Positions 45,853-55,313 are shown, counted from the first letter of the stretch. The stretch is 64,000 nt of DNA from Burkholderia mayonis (GCF_001523745.2 NZ_CP013387.1:868001-932000), one strand, 5' to 3'. Notes: generated by a model from the letters alone, not told the origin. A program made the numbers and translations.

Positions 45853-46722
45853 TCAATCGTCGAACGCGATCTCCGCGTCGACCGACTGCCCGACCTCCAG
45901 AAACGCGCCTTCGCCGTTCACGATGATCGCGTTCTTGCCGAACGTCAGCGCGCCGTCGAACTGCGCGCTGCCGCGATAGACGCTCATCGTGTCGAGCGGT
46001 TCGTTCGGCCAGGCGGGGTCCGGCGCGCCGGTGCGCTGGTCGATCGTCGGGACCGGGCAGCGCGTGCAGAGCTTCACGAGGCTCAGGCGCACGCCGCGAT
46101 TGCCCGTCTGCACGTCGAGGTAGTCGACGTAGTCCTCTTCGTAGGCGTCGAGGCCCGTCAGCACGACGTTCGGCCGGAAGCGGCCCATCGGCACCGCGGA
46201 CGCGCCCTTGCGGCGCAGCCGCGCGTTCAGATCGTCGAGCGACGACTGGCCGACGACCATGATCGGAAAGCCGTCCGCGAACTGCGCGTACGACGTGAAC
46301 GCGCCCGTCCATTTCGCGCCGACCACGCGCCGCGCATTGGGCGCGAAGCGCGCGAGCCGCGCAGGCGTGCCGAGGAATTCGCTGAACCAGCGCGCCGCAT
46401 GCGCGCCGGCGTCGAGTGCGTTCACGGTGTCGCGCCAGATGGTCGCCGCGAGCGGTTCCGCGCCCGCGAGCGCCGACGCCGCGAGCGGCGTGCGCAGCTC
46501 CGGCATGCCGGGCGCGGCGACGACGAGGTCGCGCTCGCCGATCTCCGTGCGCACGAGCGCGAGCTTCGGATGTGTGCGCTGCGTGATCATCGCGCCCGTC
46601 GGGTCGGCGACCATCCAGTTGCGGTCGTATTCGAGCCCCGTGACGAGCAATTGCGCGCGAACCGTCGCAATGCCCGCGCAGGACTTGATCGGATAGACGA
46701 AAAGATCGCTGATGACTGGCAT
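45853..46722 (-). CDS. MOSC domain protein (YcbX-like)
   Basis: A 289-residue protein with an N-terminal MOSC beta-barrel (DLFVYPIKSCAGIATV) and a C-terminal MOSC domain containing the molybdenum-binding cysteine region LCTRCPVPTIDQRTG. YcbX-like proteins bind molybdenum cofactor and detoxify N-hydroxylated base analogues, with electrons from a flavoprotein or a fused ferredoxin. This copy lacks the C-terminal ferredoxin of E. coli YcbX, so a separate donor is needed. I use the ATG at 46722; a GTG at 46737 would add five residues. Confidence 0.88.
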   Translation of the reverse strand: MPVISDLFVYPIKSCAGIATVRAQLLVTGLEYDRNWMVADPTGAMITQRTHPKLALVRTEIGERDLVVAAPGMPELRTPLAASALAGAEPLAATIWRDTVNALDAGAHAARWFSEFLGTPARLARFAPNARRVVGAKWTGAFTSYAQFADGFPIMVVGQSSLDDLNARLRRKGASAVPMGRFRPNVVLTGLDAYEEDYVDYLDVQTGNRGVRLSLVKLCTRCPVPTIDQRTGAPDPAWPNEPLDTMSVYRGSAQFDGALTFGKNAIIVNGEGAFLEVGQSVDAEIAFDD

Positions 46723-47451
46723 GGCGCGCTCGAACACGGAGACCGGTACGGAGTAAGGAAAACGCAGGCGGAATCGTGATTCTGCCAGATTGCCCGCGTC
46801 CCCGACGTTCGGGGCCGAGCGTGTCCGCCAGACGTGCCGAGGCGGGCCGCGCGAATCCCCGGCCGGCCTTGCGTTCGCGCGGCGGCGGCAGGAGGGCCGA
46901 TCGTCGCGTCACGCCGTGTGGGCGAGCGTGTGCGATGCCCGCCGTCGCCGGTCCGGGGCCCGGTCTTTCCGCCATTCAGGGCCATTTTGCCGAGGGGAAG
47001 GGGCTCAAACCTCAAGCGTCAATCCCGAAGCATCCGGCGCCAAGCCCTTGACATCAGGCGTCGCGAGCCGCACAGGCCGGGCGTCGCCGTCCGGATGCCC
47101 AAGCTTCCAAGCCCTTGAGCGGCCGAGTTTTCGACCACGCCGGCACCCGGCTCCCGAGATCTCGAATCGTCGCACGAAAGCTTTATGGAAGGCATCTGGA
47201 AGGACTGTGTGAATGTAAATTCGGGTAAATACCGGGTTGGAGGGAACCGGTTCCAACTATCGGCGCACGCACCCGCCAAACCCTTGCTGGTGCAGCGTTG
47301 AAACTAACTAGTTAGTGAATTCCAGCGTTGTGCGGAGCCTACGAATCTTTATTCTCCGTTTTGCAACAACGACGAATCGGTGAGAATGGCGGCCGCATGG
47401 ACACACCATGCGTGACACACACCAGAAGAATTTCTTGAGGACGGAGAATCA
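46723..47451. other. gene-free porin upstream region
   Basis: About 730 bases with no gene I can support. Toward the porin it contains the palindrome listed next, a repeated CAGCGTTG (47293-47300 and 47323-47330) and a possible promoter with TTGTGC at 47328-47333 and TATTCT at 47350-47355 (16-base spacer). Further upstream, CAAGCCCTTGA occurs twice (47041-47051, 47108-47118). Confidence 0.5.
47303..47316. promoter_or_regulatory. ACTAACTAGTTAGT palindrome upstream of porin
   Basis: A perfect 14-bp palindrome lies 136 bases before the porin start and directly upstream of the possible -35 element. Such palindromes with ACTAAC/GTTAGT arms are typical binding sites of TetR-type repressors. No such regulator is adjacent, so control would come from elsewhere in the genome. 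Confidence 0.5.
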
Positions 47452-48657
47452 ATGAAAAAGCGCACAGCGGTCGCGATGGCGGCCGTCGGATTGGCGGCTG
47501 TCGCCACGGCGCACGCTCAGAGCAGCGTGACGCTTTACGGTATCGTCGATAACGGTATCGCGTATCAGAACAGCAGCACGTCGCTCGGTTCGACGACGGG
47601 CGGCCACTCGGCCGTGAAGATGTCGACGGGCGTGTGGGCGGGCAGCCGCTTTGGCCTGAAGGGCAGCGAAGACCTGGGCGGCGGCTCGAAGGCGATCTTC
47701 CAGTTGGAGTCGGGCTTCAGCACGGCCAACGGCACGTCGCAATTCTCGGGCGGCATCTTCACACGTCAGGCGTGGGTCGGCCTGACCAATCCGACGTACG
47801 GTACGCTGACGGCCGGCCGTCAATACACCGCGTACTACACGCTGCTGTCGCCTTACAGCCCGACGACCTGGCTCACCGGCTACTTCGGCGCGCACCCGGG
47901 CGACATCGACTCGCTCGACACCAGCTACCGCACGAACAACTCGCTCGTCTACATGTCGCCGAAGTTCTACGGTTTCACGTTCGGCGGCTCGTATGCATTC
48001 GGCGGCCAGCCGGGCAGCGTGAACGCCGGCTCGACGTGGAGCGCGGGCATCCAGTACATGAACGGTCCGCTCGGCGTCGCCGCTGCGTTCCAGCGCGTGA
48101 ACAACTCGACGCCAGGCGGCGGCGCCGTGTGGGGTGCGAATTCGGCGACGTCGAACGGCGGCGCGCAGACGGCCATTTCGGCGATCAACAACGGCTACAC
48201 GACCGCGCAGGCGCAGCAGCGCGTCGCGGTGACGGCGGGCTATCAGTTCTCGTCGGCGTGGGACGTATCGGTGTCGTACTCGAACGTGCAGTACATCCCG
48301 GGCGTGAACTCGACGTTCCGCAACACGGCGATCTTCAACACCGCGGGCGCGGTGCTGCACTTCAAGCCGTCGGCGACGTGGGATTTCGCGGGCGGCTACG
48401 CGTACACGCGAGCGACGCAGTCGAACGGCATCACGAGCGCGGCGCAGTACCATCAGTTCACGCTGTCGCAGTACTACAGCCTGTCGAAGCGCACGGGCCT
48501 CTACGCGGTCGAAGCGTATCAGCGCGCGAACGGCAAGACGCTCGCGGGCGGCAAGATCATCGACGCGACCGCATCGATCGGCGACGGCTTCAACGCGTCG
48601 CCGTCGTCGTCGCGCAGCCAAGTGGGCCTCGGCGTCGGCCTGATCCACCGCTTCTAA
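47452..48657 (+). CDS. Gram-negative porin (Omp38-like type)
   Basis: A 401-residue general porin. The signal peptide (residues 1-23) ends AHAQ and the mature chain starts SSVTLYGIVDNGIAY. Inner marks are SRFGLKGSEDLGGGSKAIF, TRQAWVGLTNPTYGTLTAGR and a last strand ending RF (GVGLIHRF). It is longer than the porin at 38 kb by 38 residues, mostly in external loops around residues 190-240. GAGGACGGAG-like purines precede the ATG, and a strong intrinsic terminator follows, so it is monocistronic. Confidence 0.94.
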   Translation: MKKRTAVAMAAVGLAAVATAHAQSSVTLYGIVDNGIAYQNSSTSLGSTTGGHSAVKMSTGVWAGSRFGLKGSEDLGGGSKAIFQLESGFSTANGTSQFSGGIFTRQAWVGLTNPTYGTLTAGRQYTAYYTLLSPYSPTTWLTGYFGAHPGDIDSLDTSYRTNNSLVYMSPKFYGFTFGGSYAFGGQPGSVNAGSTWSAGIQYMNGPLGVAAAFQRVNNSTPGGGAVWGANSATSNGGAQTAISAINNGYTTAQAQQRVAVTAGYQFSSAWDVSVSYSNVQYIPGVNSTFRNTAIFNTAGAVLHFKPSATWDFAGGYAYTRATQSNGITSAAQYHQFTLSQYYSLSKRTGLYAVEAYQRANGKTLAGGKIIDATASIGDGFNASPSSSRSQVGLGVGLIHRF

Positions 48658-48705
48658 GCGCGGCATTCGGCGCGGCGCTTGCGTCGCGCGCGAAGTCGAA
48701 CGAGC

Positions 48706-48733
48706 AGCCGGCCTTCGGGCCGGTTGTTTTTTT
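48706..48733 (+). terminator. intrinsic terminator of porin gene
   Basis: AGCCGGCC (48706-48713) pairs with GGCCGGTT (48718-48725) around the stable tetraloop TTCG; T7 follows at 48727-48733. The hairpin is 49 bases after the porin stop codon. Confidence 0.9.
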
Positions 48734-49146
48734 GCGTGCGATATTGGCATGCGCGTGTCGTTCACGATCGCTCATCCGCGCGAATGGCGGCGATGTCACC
48801 GCGCGCGACGTGTATGTTCGATTTTCGTCCGTTGCCGATTGGCGTGCACGGCGTGCCGCATTCGACAGCGGAAGAACGTTGCATGGAAGATGTGCGCACC
48901 GCGCGCCGTTCGCTCGGCCATGCGGATGGCAGCGATGCCCCAGTGCGAGCGGCGTTCGTTCAGCGTGCGTCTATTGGCGACGGGCGTGCATCGATGTGCC
49001 GCGCCGGGCGGAAGACGGAGGATGCATCGATGGATCGGGCCGTTTTGCGGTTGTGTGGCCCGCATGCGAGAGCGAGACGGTCGGGCCGTTTTCGTCGCCT
49101 CCATGTGATCGGCTGCGCGTCGACGCGCAGCCGCGATCGACGGCCT
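48734..49146. other. gene-free convergent region
   Basis: Between the porin terminator and the stop codon of the small secreted protein on the minus strand. Open frames here lack coding bias. It ends with a 24-bp perfect palindrome. Confidence 0.5.
49110..49133. terminator. 24-bp perfect palindrome after small secreted gene
   Basis: CGGCTGCGCGTC at 49110-49121 is followed directly by its exact reverse complement (49122-49133). It lies 14 bases beyond the stop of the minus-strand gene 49147-49527 and could end its transcript, although there is no T-tract. Confidence 0.45.
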
Positions 49147-49527
49147 TTAGCGCGAGACTTCGACGCCGTAGCCCTGCGTGCCGACGCGCAGCACGTTGCC
49201 GTCCGGCGTGAATTGGCGGGGGATGTCGGGGGCGGCGGGCGACGGCAGCGCGGGCGTCGCGCGCGGCAAGTCGTCGTCGATCGCGCGCGGCTTCGGCGCG
49301 ATCTTCACGGCAGTGGGCGGATGATGCATTCGCGCCTCGACGACGCGCGGTGCGACGTGCTTGCGCTTCGCGGCCGGTGCGGGCTTGCGGGCGGACGGAT
49401 CGTGGCGCGCGCCGATGCTCGGGCCGGTGCGCGCTTCGGGCGGATTCCAGATCTCGACGTATCGCTCGCTTGCGAACGTCGAGGACGTGAAAGCCAATAA
49501 CAGCAACCCGTATCCAACTCGTTTCAC
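49147..49527 (-). CDS. small secreted protein, possibly SOS-controlled
   Basis: A 126-residue exported protein of unknown function. The GTG at 49527 (VKRVGYGLLLLAFTSSTFAS) starts a clear signal peptide, with cleavage near residue 20; GGAG is at good distance upstream. The mature part has ERYVEIWNPPEARTGP, a Pro/Ala/Lys-rich middle (KPAPAAKRKHV), and ends with FTPDGNVLRVGTQGYGVEV. No known domain. A LexA-box-like sequence lies 124 bases upstream of the start. Confidence 0.75.
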   Translation of the reverse strand: MKRVGYGLLLLAFTSSTFASERYVEIWNPPEARTGPSIGARHDPSARKPAPAAKRKHVAPRVVEARMHHPPTAVKIAPKPRAIDDDLPRATPALPSPAAPDIPRQFTPDGNVLRVGTQGYGVEVSR

Positions 49528-49888
49528 TCTGTCTTCTCCGTGGCCCGTCTCGCGATGCCCGATCGACTTCGGCCGCCTCGCCGATGGGCGAACGGCCCGT
49601 CGGACTGTCCGGCGGCACGCGATTTTCGCATGGATCGCCGGTAGCGCGAGCTGTATGAATATACAGCTTTTTCCGGCGATGTCCACCGCTGCGGCGATCT
49701 CCTGCGGGCTGTGTCGGTTTTTCGCCGCATCGGCGGATCGGCTTGCGCGCATCGCTTGACGCGACGCGATTTGATTCGGTCGCGATACCGTATACCTTTG
49801 TCGAAAACGCACCGGGCGAGGCGGCGGTCCGCACCTGCATGCACCGGTCCGCACGGGCAAGATCCGCATGCCAATCGAGGAGGACGAC
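49528..49888. promoter_or_regulatory. divergent promoter region with LexA-like box
   Basis: 361 bases between the small secreted gene and the enoyl-CoA hydratase gene. It holds the LexA-like box listed next. The region is less GC-rich than its neighbours and contains no gene that I can support. Confidence 0.5.
49651..49666. promoter_or_regulatory. LexA (SOS) box-like palindrome
   Basis: CTGTATGAATATACAG fits the CTGT-N8-ACAG consensus with six symmetrical bases on each side (CTGTAT/ATACAG) and differs from the E. coli recA box (CTGTATGAGCATACAG) at two central bases. With flanking bases it forms an 8-bp stem followed by TTTT, so a terminator is the alternative reading. It is 124 bases upstream of the minus-strand gene and 222 bases upstream of the plus-strand gene. 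Confidence 0.6.
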
Positions 49889-50683
49889 ATGGAACCATCC
49901 AGTCACGCATCGGCGCCGCCGCTGCTGCGCGACGATCGCGACGGCGTCGCGACGCTGCGCCTGAATCGGCCGTCGCAGTTCAACGCGTTGTCGGAGGCGC
50001 TGCTCGACGCGCTGCAGCGCGAGCTCGCCACGCTCGCCGACGATCCGCGCGTGCGCTGCGTCGTGCTCGCCGCCGAGGGCCGCGCGTTCTGCGCGGGCCA
50101 CGACCTGCGCGAGATGCGCGGCACGCCCGATCTCGCGTACTACCGCGACCTGTTCGGCCGATGCAGCCGCGTGATGCAGGCGATTCAGGCGCTGCCCGTG
50201 CCCGTCGTCGCGCGCGTGCACGGGATCGCGACGGCGGCGGGCTGCCAGCTCGTCGCGTCGTGCGATCTCGCGATCGCCGCCGACACGGCCCGCTTCGCGG
50301 TGTCGGGCATCAACGTCGGGCTGTTCTGCTCGACACCCGCCGTCGCGCTTTCCCGCAACGTGTCGACGAAGCGCGCGTTCGACATGCTTGTCACCGGGCG
50401 CTTCGTCGATGCGGCGACGGCCGTCGACTGGGGGCTCGTCAACGAGGCGGTGCCGGAGGACGCGCTCGATGCGGCCGTCGCGCGCACGGTCGCGGCGATC
50501 GCGTCGAAGAGCCCTGCCGCGGTGCGTTACGGCAAGGCGACGTTCTACCGGCAGCGACAGATGCCGCTCGACGACGCGTACGCGTATGCGTCCGACGTGA
50601 TGGCGCGCAACATGATGGAACCGGACGCGTGCGAGGGCATCGACGCGTTTCTCGAGAAGCGGCCGGCGCGTTGGCGGGAGTGA
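49889..50683 (+). CDS. enoyl-CoA hydratase/isomerase family protein
   Basis: A 264-residue crotonase-fold protein. The oxyanion-hole segments are RAFCAGHDLREMRG and the helix start HGIATAAGCQLVASCDLAIAA. The catalytic Glu pair of true hydratases is not both visible: the first position is occupied in a segment PDLAYYRDLFGRCSR and the second region is NVGLFCSTPAVAL, where Cys/Ser replace Glu. It may therefore be an isomerase, thioesterase-like or a related crotonase. The ATG at 49889 follows GAGGAGG; an ATG at 49868 is unlikely. Confidence 0.85.
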   Translation: MEPSSHASAPPLLRDDRDGVATLRLNRPSQFNALSEALLDALQRELATLADDPRVRCVVLAAEGRAFCAGHDLREMRGTPDLAYYRDLFGRCSRVMQAIQALPVPVVARVHGIATAAGCQLVASCDLAIAADTARFAVSGINVGLFCSTPAVALSRNVSTKRAFDMLVTGRFVDAATAVDWGLVNEAVPEDALDAAVARTVAAIASKSPAAVRYGKATFYRQRQMPLDDAYAYASDVMARNMMEPDACEGIDAFLEKRPARWRE

Positions 50684-50894
50684 GTGCGCGGGTGTGTTTG
50701 CGCGGCCGGGCGTGCGGCCGCGGACGTGCGTCGAATGCCGCGAGATCGGTTTCGCACGAGTGGGCGCGTCGTCGATCGCACGCCATCGGCCGGGGGCCGA
50801 ACTGCTTTGAATGCGCGAGTCGTCCGCGCGGCGCCGAACGCGAAGCCGCCGACGCGGCCGAACGCGTCGCCCGCCGCCGCCCGGCCGATTGCGC

Positions 50895-52019
50895 TCAGCG
50901 CCCGTAGCTGCCCGTTCGCGCGTGCTCGGGCTGCGCCGCCACGGCCGGATACGGATCGACCACCACCGGCACCCGCCGCGCGAGCGCGCACATCAGCTCG
51001 TAGCCGATCGTGCCCGCGGCCTCGGCGACGTCGTCGACGCGCACCTGCGCGCCCCACAGCTCGACCGTCGAGCCCACGCCCGCGTTCGGGCACGGCGTGA
51101 GATCGACGGTCAGCATGTCCATCGACACGCGCCCGACGACCTGCGTGCGCACGCCGTCGACCGCGATCGGCGTGCCGGTCGGCGCGTGGCGCGGATAGCC
51201 GTCCGCGTAGCCGCACGCGACGACGCCGACGCGCACCTCGCGCTCGGCCGCGAAGCGGCGCCCATAGCCGACCGTCTCGCCCGCCGCGAGCGTCTGCACG
51301 CCGATGATCCGGCTCGTGACGGTCATCGCCGGCCGCAGCGGCACGTCTGCGATGTGGCGGGCCGCGCCCGTCGGCGATGCGCCGTACAGGATCGTGCCGG
51401 GCCGCACCCAGTCGCGATGCGCGCGCGGATGCCACAGCACGGCCGCCGAGTTCGACAGCGTGCGCTCGCCGGGCAGGCCATCAGTCGCCGCGTCGAACGC
51501 GCGCATCTGCCAGTCGATCTCGCCTTCGTCGGCGTTCGCGAAGTGCATCATCAGCGCGATGTCGCCGATCGACGGCGCGGCGGCCGCGCGCGCCCACGCG
51601 GCGCGGAACGCGTCCGGCCGATAGCCGAGCCGGTTCATCCCCGAGTTCATCTTCAGCTGAATGTCGATCGGCCGCATCGTCTTCGCGGACGTCAGCAGCC
51701 TCAATGGCTCGTCGCCGTGCACGGCGACCGTCAGCCGATGGTGGTCGGCGATCTCGACGTCCGCCGCCTCGAAAATCCCTTCGAGCAGCAGGATCGGCTT
51801 CGTCCAGCCGAGCTCGCGCACGCGCACCGCTTCGTCGAGGTCGAGGAGCGCGATGCCGTCCGCGTTCGCGAGCGCCGGATAGATGCGCTCGATGCCGTGA
51901 CCGTAGGCATTCGCCTTGACGACCGACCAGACGCGCGAGCGCGGCGCTTTTTGCCGGACGATTGCAAGATTGTGCGCGACGGCGTCGGGATGAATGCGGG
52001 CGACGATGGGGCGGGGCAT
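50895..52019 (-). CDS. alr: alanine racemase
   Basis: A 374-residue PLP-dependent racemase that makes D-alanine for the cell wall or degrades it. Lys35 in [10 protein letters not shown] binds the cofactor, and the catalytic Tyr lies in [15 protein letters not shown]. Other marks are [13 protein letters not shown] and [13 protein letters not shown] second alanine racemase is usually present in Burkholderia; whether this copy is the catabolic (DadX) or biosynthetic (Alr) one cannot be told, as no dadA lies beside it. Confidence 0.93.
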   Translation of the reverse strand: MPRPIVARIHPDAVAHNLAIVRQKAPRSRVWSVVKANAYGHGIERIYPALANADGIALLDLDEAVRVRELGWTKPILLLEGIFEAADVEIADHHRLTVAVHGDEPLRLLTSAKTMRPIDIQLKMNSGMNRLGYRPDAFRAAWARAAAAPSIGDIALMMHFANADEGEIDWQMRAFDAATDGLPGERTLSNSAAVLWHPRAHRDWVRPGTILYGASPTGAARHIADVPLRPAMTVTSRIIGVQTLAAGETVGYGRRFAAEREVRVGVVACGYADGYPRHAPTGTPIAVDGVRTQVVGRVSMDMLTVDLTPCPNAGVGSTVELWGAQVRVDDVAEAAGTIGYELMCALARRVPVVVDPYPAVAAQPEHARTGSYGR

Positions 52020-52555
52020 GAATCTCTCTGCGAAGTGAAGGAAGGCGGTCCGCGCTTCGCTGCGGTTCGCCGCGATGGTCGATCGAGGGTGCGCGTTCGG
52101 TGTATATCCACCGTACGAAACGTCACTGCCAGTGTCGGCCGCTATAGTATTTGCAGATCGATGGTTTTATTTAATGTATTTGTCGTATTTTCAGTAAAAA
52201 CTTGCGGATGTGGCGCACACGCGATGCGCGGCGGCGCTCGTGAACGGTTCGTTGCGCGCGACGGGGCGGAAGGGAACCTCGGCGTGCGCAGCGGTCTATG
52301 CGGAAAGGGCGATGCGCATCGGCCATCGATCGACTGTCGCCGCGCACGCAGGAACGAAATCTGCGAACACGAGTGTCAGCGCGAACCGCGCGCATCGCCG
52401 TCCGATCTCCGTACGAGGTGCAATTAACGGCGTTCGCAACGGTGATTGTTCGTTCGCTTCAACTTCAGAATTCACGGTTCGTGTGTCGCCCGCCGCGCCC
52501 GAGCGGCGTAGGATGTCGCCGAAGTTCGACGTGTTTCGCAACCGGAGGTGCTTTC
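52020..52555. other. gene-free divergent region
   Basis: 536 bases between alr and the DUF427 gene. The part around 52140-52200 is AT-rich and suits promoters. CGGTG (52098-52102) and CACCG (52109-52113) form a small inverted repeat 79 bases upstream of alr. No gene is supported. Confidence 0.45.
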
Positions 52556-52936
52556 ATGACCCAGTCAAGCCATACCGTCAAGATTCCTGGCCCGGACCAT
52601 CCGATCACGATCGAAGCAACGGGCGAGCGTGTCGTCGTCGACGCGGGCGGCCACGCGCTCGCCGATACGCGCGACGCGCTCACGCTGCGCGAGGCGTCGT
52701 ATCCGCCCGTGCAGTACGTGCCGCGCAAGGACGTCGACATGTCGCGGCTCGAACGCACGACGCACACAAGCCATTGCCCGTACAAGGGCGACGCGTCGTA
52801 TTACAGCATCAAGGGCGCCGGCGAGCGCGGCGTCAATGCGGTTTGGTCGTATGAAACGCCGCATGACGCGATGAAGCAGATCGCCGGCCATCTCGCGTTC
52901 TATCCCGATCGCATCGACTCGATCACGATCGGCTGA
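52556..52936 (+). CDS. DUF427 family protein
   Basis: A 126-residue protein with the DUF427 fold. Marks are ITIEATGERVVVDAGGHALADT, YPPVQYVPRKDVDM, and THTSHCPYKGDASYYSI, followed by a C-terminal GHLAFYPDRID. The function of the family is unknown; it is often found in oxidative or halogen stress contexts. The start at 52556 follows GGAGG at a spacing of seven. The ergothioneine genes begin 168 bases downstream. Confidence 0.88.
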   Translation: MTQSSHTVKIPGPDHPITIEATGERVVVDAGGHALADTRDALTLREASYPPVQYVPRKDVDMSRLERTTHTSHCPYKGDASYYSIKGAGERGVNAVWSYETPHDAMKQIAGHLAFYPDRIDSITIG

Positions 52937-53104
52937 CACCGACGCCATTCATCCACACAAACGGGGCGAGCCGCGAAAACGGTGCTTGTCGCGCGCGGCG
53001 TCGCGATTCAGGTCGCGACGCCGCGCGCGTGTCCTATTCTTTGTTGCATGGGTTCGCAGGCGAGGCGTGACGCGCGAGCGAACCATCCAGTCGGGACGGT
53101 GCAG

Positions 53105-54337
53105 ATGACGAAGAACGAAGAATCGACGCGCAGTCTCGCGTCGGACCTCGCGCGCGGCTTCACGGACGTGCGCAGTTACAGCGTCGAACTCGCGAGGCCG
53201 CTGTCCGCGGAGGATCAGGCGTTGCAGTCGATGCCGGACGCGAGTCCGACGAAGTGGCATCTCGCGCATACGACATGGTTCTTCGAAACCGTGATCCTCG
53301 CGCGGCATGCGCGCGGCTACAAGCTGTTCGATTCGCGCTATCCGTATCTCTTCAATTCGTATTACGAAGCGCTCGGCCCGCGTCATGCGCGGCCGCAGCG
53401 CGGGATGCTGTCGCGCCCGTCGCTCGACGACGTGCATCGCTATCGACGCCACGTCGACGACGCGCTGCTCGATCTGCTGCGCACGGCCGATCTTTCTTCG
53501 CTGGTCGCGATGGAGCCGGAGATCACGCTCGGCCTGCATCACGAACAGCAGCATCAGGAGCTGCTCCTCACTGACATTCTGCATGCGTTCTCGCTGAATC
53601 CGCTGCTGCCCGCCTATCGGAGCGACGCGACGCCGGCCGACGACGCGCCGCGCGCGAACGGCGTCGCGCGCTGGTTGCCGCAGCAGGGCGGCATCGTCGA
53701 GATCGGTCACGACGGCCGCGGCTTTTCGTTCGACAACGAGCGGCCGCGTCATCGAACGATCCTGCCGCCGTACGAGATCGCCGACCGGCTCGTGACGAAC
53801 GGCGAATACGCGGCGTTCATCGACGACGGCGGCTATTCGCATCCGGAGTGCTGGCTGTCCGACGGCTGGGCGATGGTCCAGCGCGACGGATTGAAGGCGC
53901 CGCTGTACTGGATCGCGTCCGACGGCGGCGAAGGGCTCGGCTGGCGCGAGTTCGGATTCGACGGGCTGCGGCCGCTCGTGCGCGACGCGCCCGTCTCGCA
54001 CGTGAGCTTCTACGAAGCGGCCGCGTACGCGGAATGGGCGCGCGCGCGCTTGCCGACCGAAGCCGAATGGGAGGCCGCGTTCGACGCGCCGGGCATCGCT
54101 CAGATGACGGGCTGTGTGTGGCAGTGGACGCGCTCGTCGTACGACCCGTATCCGGGCTTTCGTCCGATGGCGGGCGTGGCGGCGGAATACAACGGCAAGT
54201 TCATGGTCGGGCAGCAGGTGCTGCGCGGCAGCAGCGTCGCGACGCCGCCGGGACACGCGCGCGCGACGTATCGCAACTTTTTTCCGCCGGCCGCGCGCTG
54301 GCAATTCACGGGAGTGCGTCTTGCGAGAGATATCTGA
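53105..54337 (+). CDS. egtB: ergothioneine biosynthesis sulfoxide synthase EgtB
   Basis: A 410-residue iron enzyme that joins hercynine with cysteine or gamma-glutamylcysteine in the oxidative C-S bond step of ergothioneine synthesis. The N-terminal DinB-like part holds the iron ligands in WHLAHTTWF and the HX3HXE motif HEQQHQE. The C-terminal part is a formylglycine-generating-type domain (GEYAAFIDDGGYSHPECWLS, WARARLPTEAEWEAAF, VWQWTRSSYDPYPGF). An in-frame ATG at 53048 would add 19 residues; I prefer 53105 because it begins at the usual length. egtD follows at once. Confidence 0.92.
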   Translation: MTKNEESTRSLASDLARGFTDVRSYSVELARPLSAEDQALQSMPDASPTKWHLAHTTWFFETVILARHARGYKLFDSRYPYLFNSYYEALGPRHARPQRGMLSRPSLDDVHRYRRHVDDALLDLLRTADLSSLVAMEPEITLGLHHEQQHQELLLTDILHAFSLNPLLPAYRSDATPADDAPRANGVARWLPQQGGIVEIGHDGRGFSFDNERPRHRTILPPYEIADRLVTNGEYAAFIDDGGYSHPECWLSDGWAMVQRDGLKAPLYWIASDGGEGLGWREFGFDGLRPLVRDAPVSHVSFYEAAAYAEWARARLPTEAEWEAAFDAPGIAQMTGCVWQWTRSSYDPYPGFRPMAGVAAEYNGKFMVGQQVLRGSSVATPPGHARATYRNFFPPAARWQFTGVRLARDI

Positions 54338-54341
54338 AGGG

Positions 54342-55313
54342 ATGGAAGCCGCCGCGGGCGTGGCGATCGAAACGGCGCGCGACAGCGCGTTCGGCCGCGA
54401 CCTGATCGCCGGACTGCGCCGCTCGCCGCGCAGCATCGCGCCGAAGTATTTCTACGATACGGCGGGTTCCGCGCTGTTCGATCGGATCTGCGAGCTGCCC
54501 GAATACTATCCGACGCGCACCGAGCTCGCGATCCTGAAACGTCGCGCAGCCGAGATCGCCGCGCAGATCGGCCGCGACGCGAACCTGATCGAGTTCGGCG
54601 CGGGATCGCTGTCGAAGATCCGCGTGCTGCTCGATGCGTGCGCGGCGTCGAATCCGCCCGCGCGCTATCTTCCCGTCGACATCTCGGCCGGTCATCTCGC
54701 GCACGCGGCCGCCGCGCTGCGCGACGCGTATCCGTGGCTCGACGTGCAGCCGGTCGTCGCCGATTATCTGCAGTCCGATCAAATGTGTGCGCTCGAGCGT
54801 GTGAAGGGCAGGCGCGTCGGGTGTTTTCTCGGCTCGACGATCGGCAATTTTTCGCCCGACGAGGCTTCGGCGTTCTTGCGGCGCGCCGCTTCGTTGCTGG
54901 AGGGCGGCGGCCTTCTGATCGGCGTCGATCTCGTGAAGGACGTGTCGATCCTGCACCGCGCGTACAACGACGCGGCGGGCGTGACGGCCGCGTTCAATCT
55001 GAATCTGCTCGCGCGCGCGAATGCCGAGCTGGGCGCCGATTTCGTGCTCGATGCGTGGGCGCATCGAGCGTTTTACGACGTCGAGCGTCAGCGCATCGAA
55101 ATGCATCTCGTGAGCCGGCGTGCGCAGACGGTGCGCGTGGCCGGGTATGCGTTCCGGTTCGAGGCCGGCGAGACGCTGCATACGGAGAACTCGCACAAGT
55201 TCACGGTCGACGGGTTTCGCGAGCTGGCGCGCTCGGCGGGGTTTACGCCGGGGACGGTTTGGGTCGATGACGCACGGTTGTTCAGCTTGCATTGGCTCGA
55301 GCGTCGCGGGTGA
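54342..55313 (+). CDS. egtD: L-histidine N-alpha-methyltransferase EgtD
   Basis: A 323-residue SAM-dependent enzyme that trimethylates histidine to hercynine, the first step of ergothioneine synthesis. Marks are SIAPKYFYDTAGSALFDRIC, YPTRTE, the SAM loop NLIEFGAGSLSKIRVLLDA, VGCFLGSTIGNFSPDEA and LLIGVDLVKD. I give the ATG at 54342. A TTG at 54321 has a better ribosome site (GGGAG, six bases away), overlaps egtB and would give 330 residues, so the true start may be there. egtA, egtC and egtE are absent, so the glutamyl-independent or alternative route is likely. Confidence 0.93.
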   Translation: MEAAAGVAIETARDSAFGRDLIAGLRRSPRSIAPKYFYDTAGSALFDRICELPEYYPTRTELAILKRRAAEIAAQIGRDANLIEFGAGSLSKIRVLLDACAASNPPARYLPVDISAGHLAHAAAALRDAYPWLDVQPVVADYLQSDQMCALERVKGRRVGCFLGSTIGNFSPDEASAFLRRAASLLEGGGLLIGVDLVKDVSILHRAYNDAAGVTAAFNLNLLARANAELGADFVLDAWAHRAFYDVERQRIEMHLVSRRAQTVRVAGYAFRFEAGETLHTENSHKFTVDGFRELARSAGFTPGTVWVDDARLFSLHWLERRG

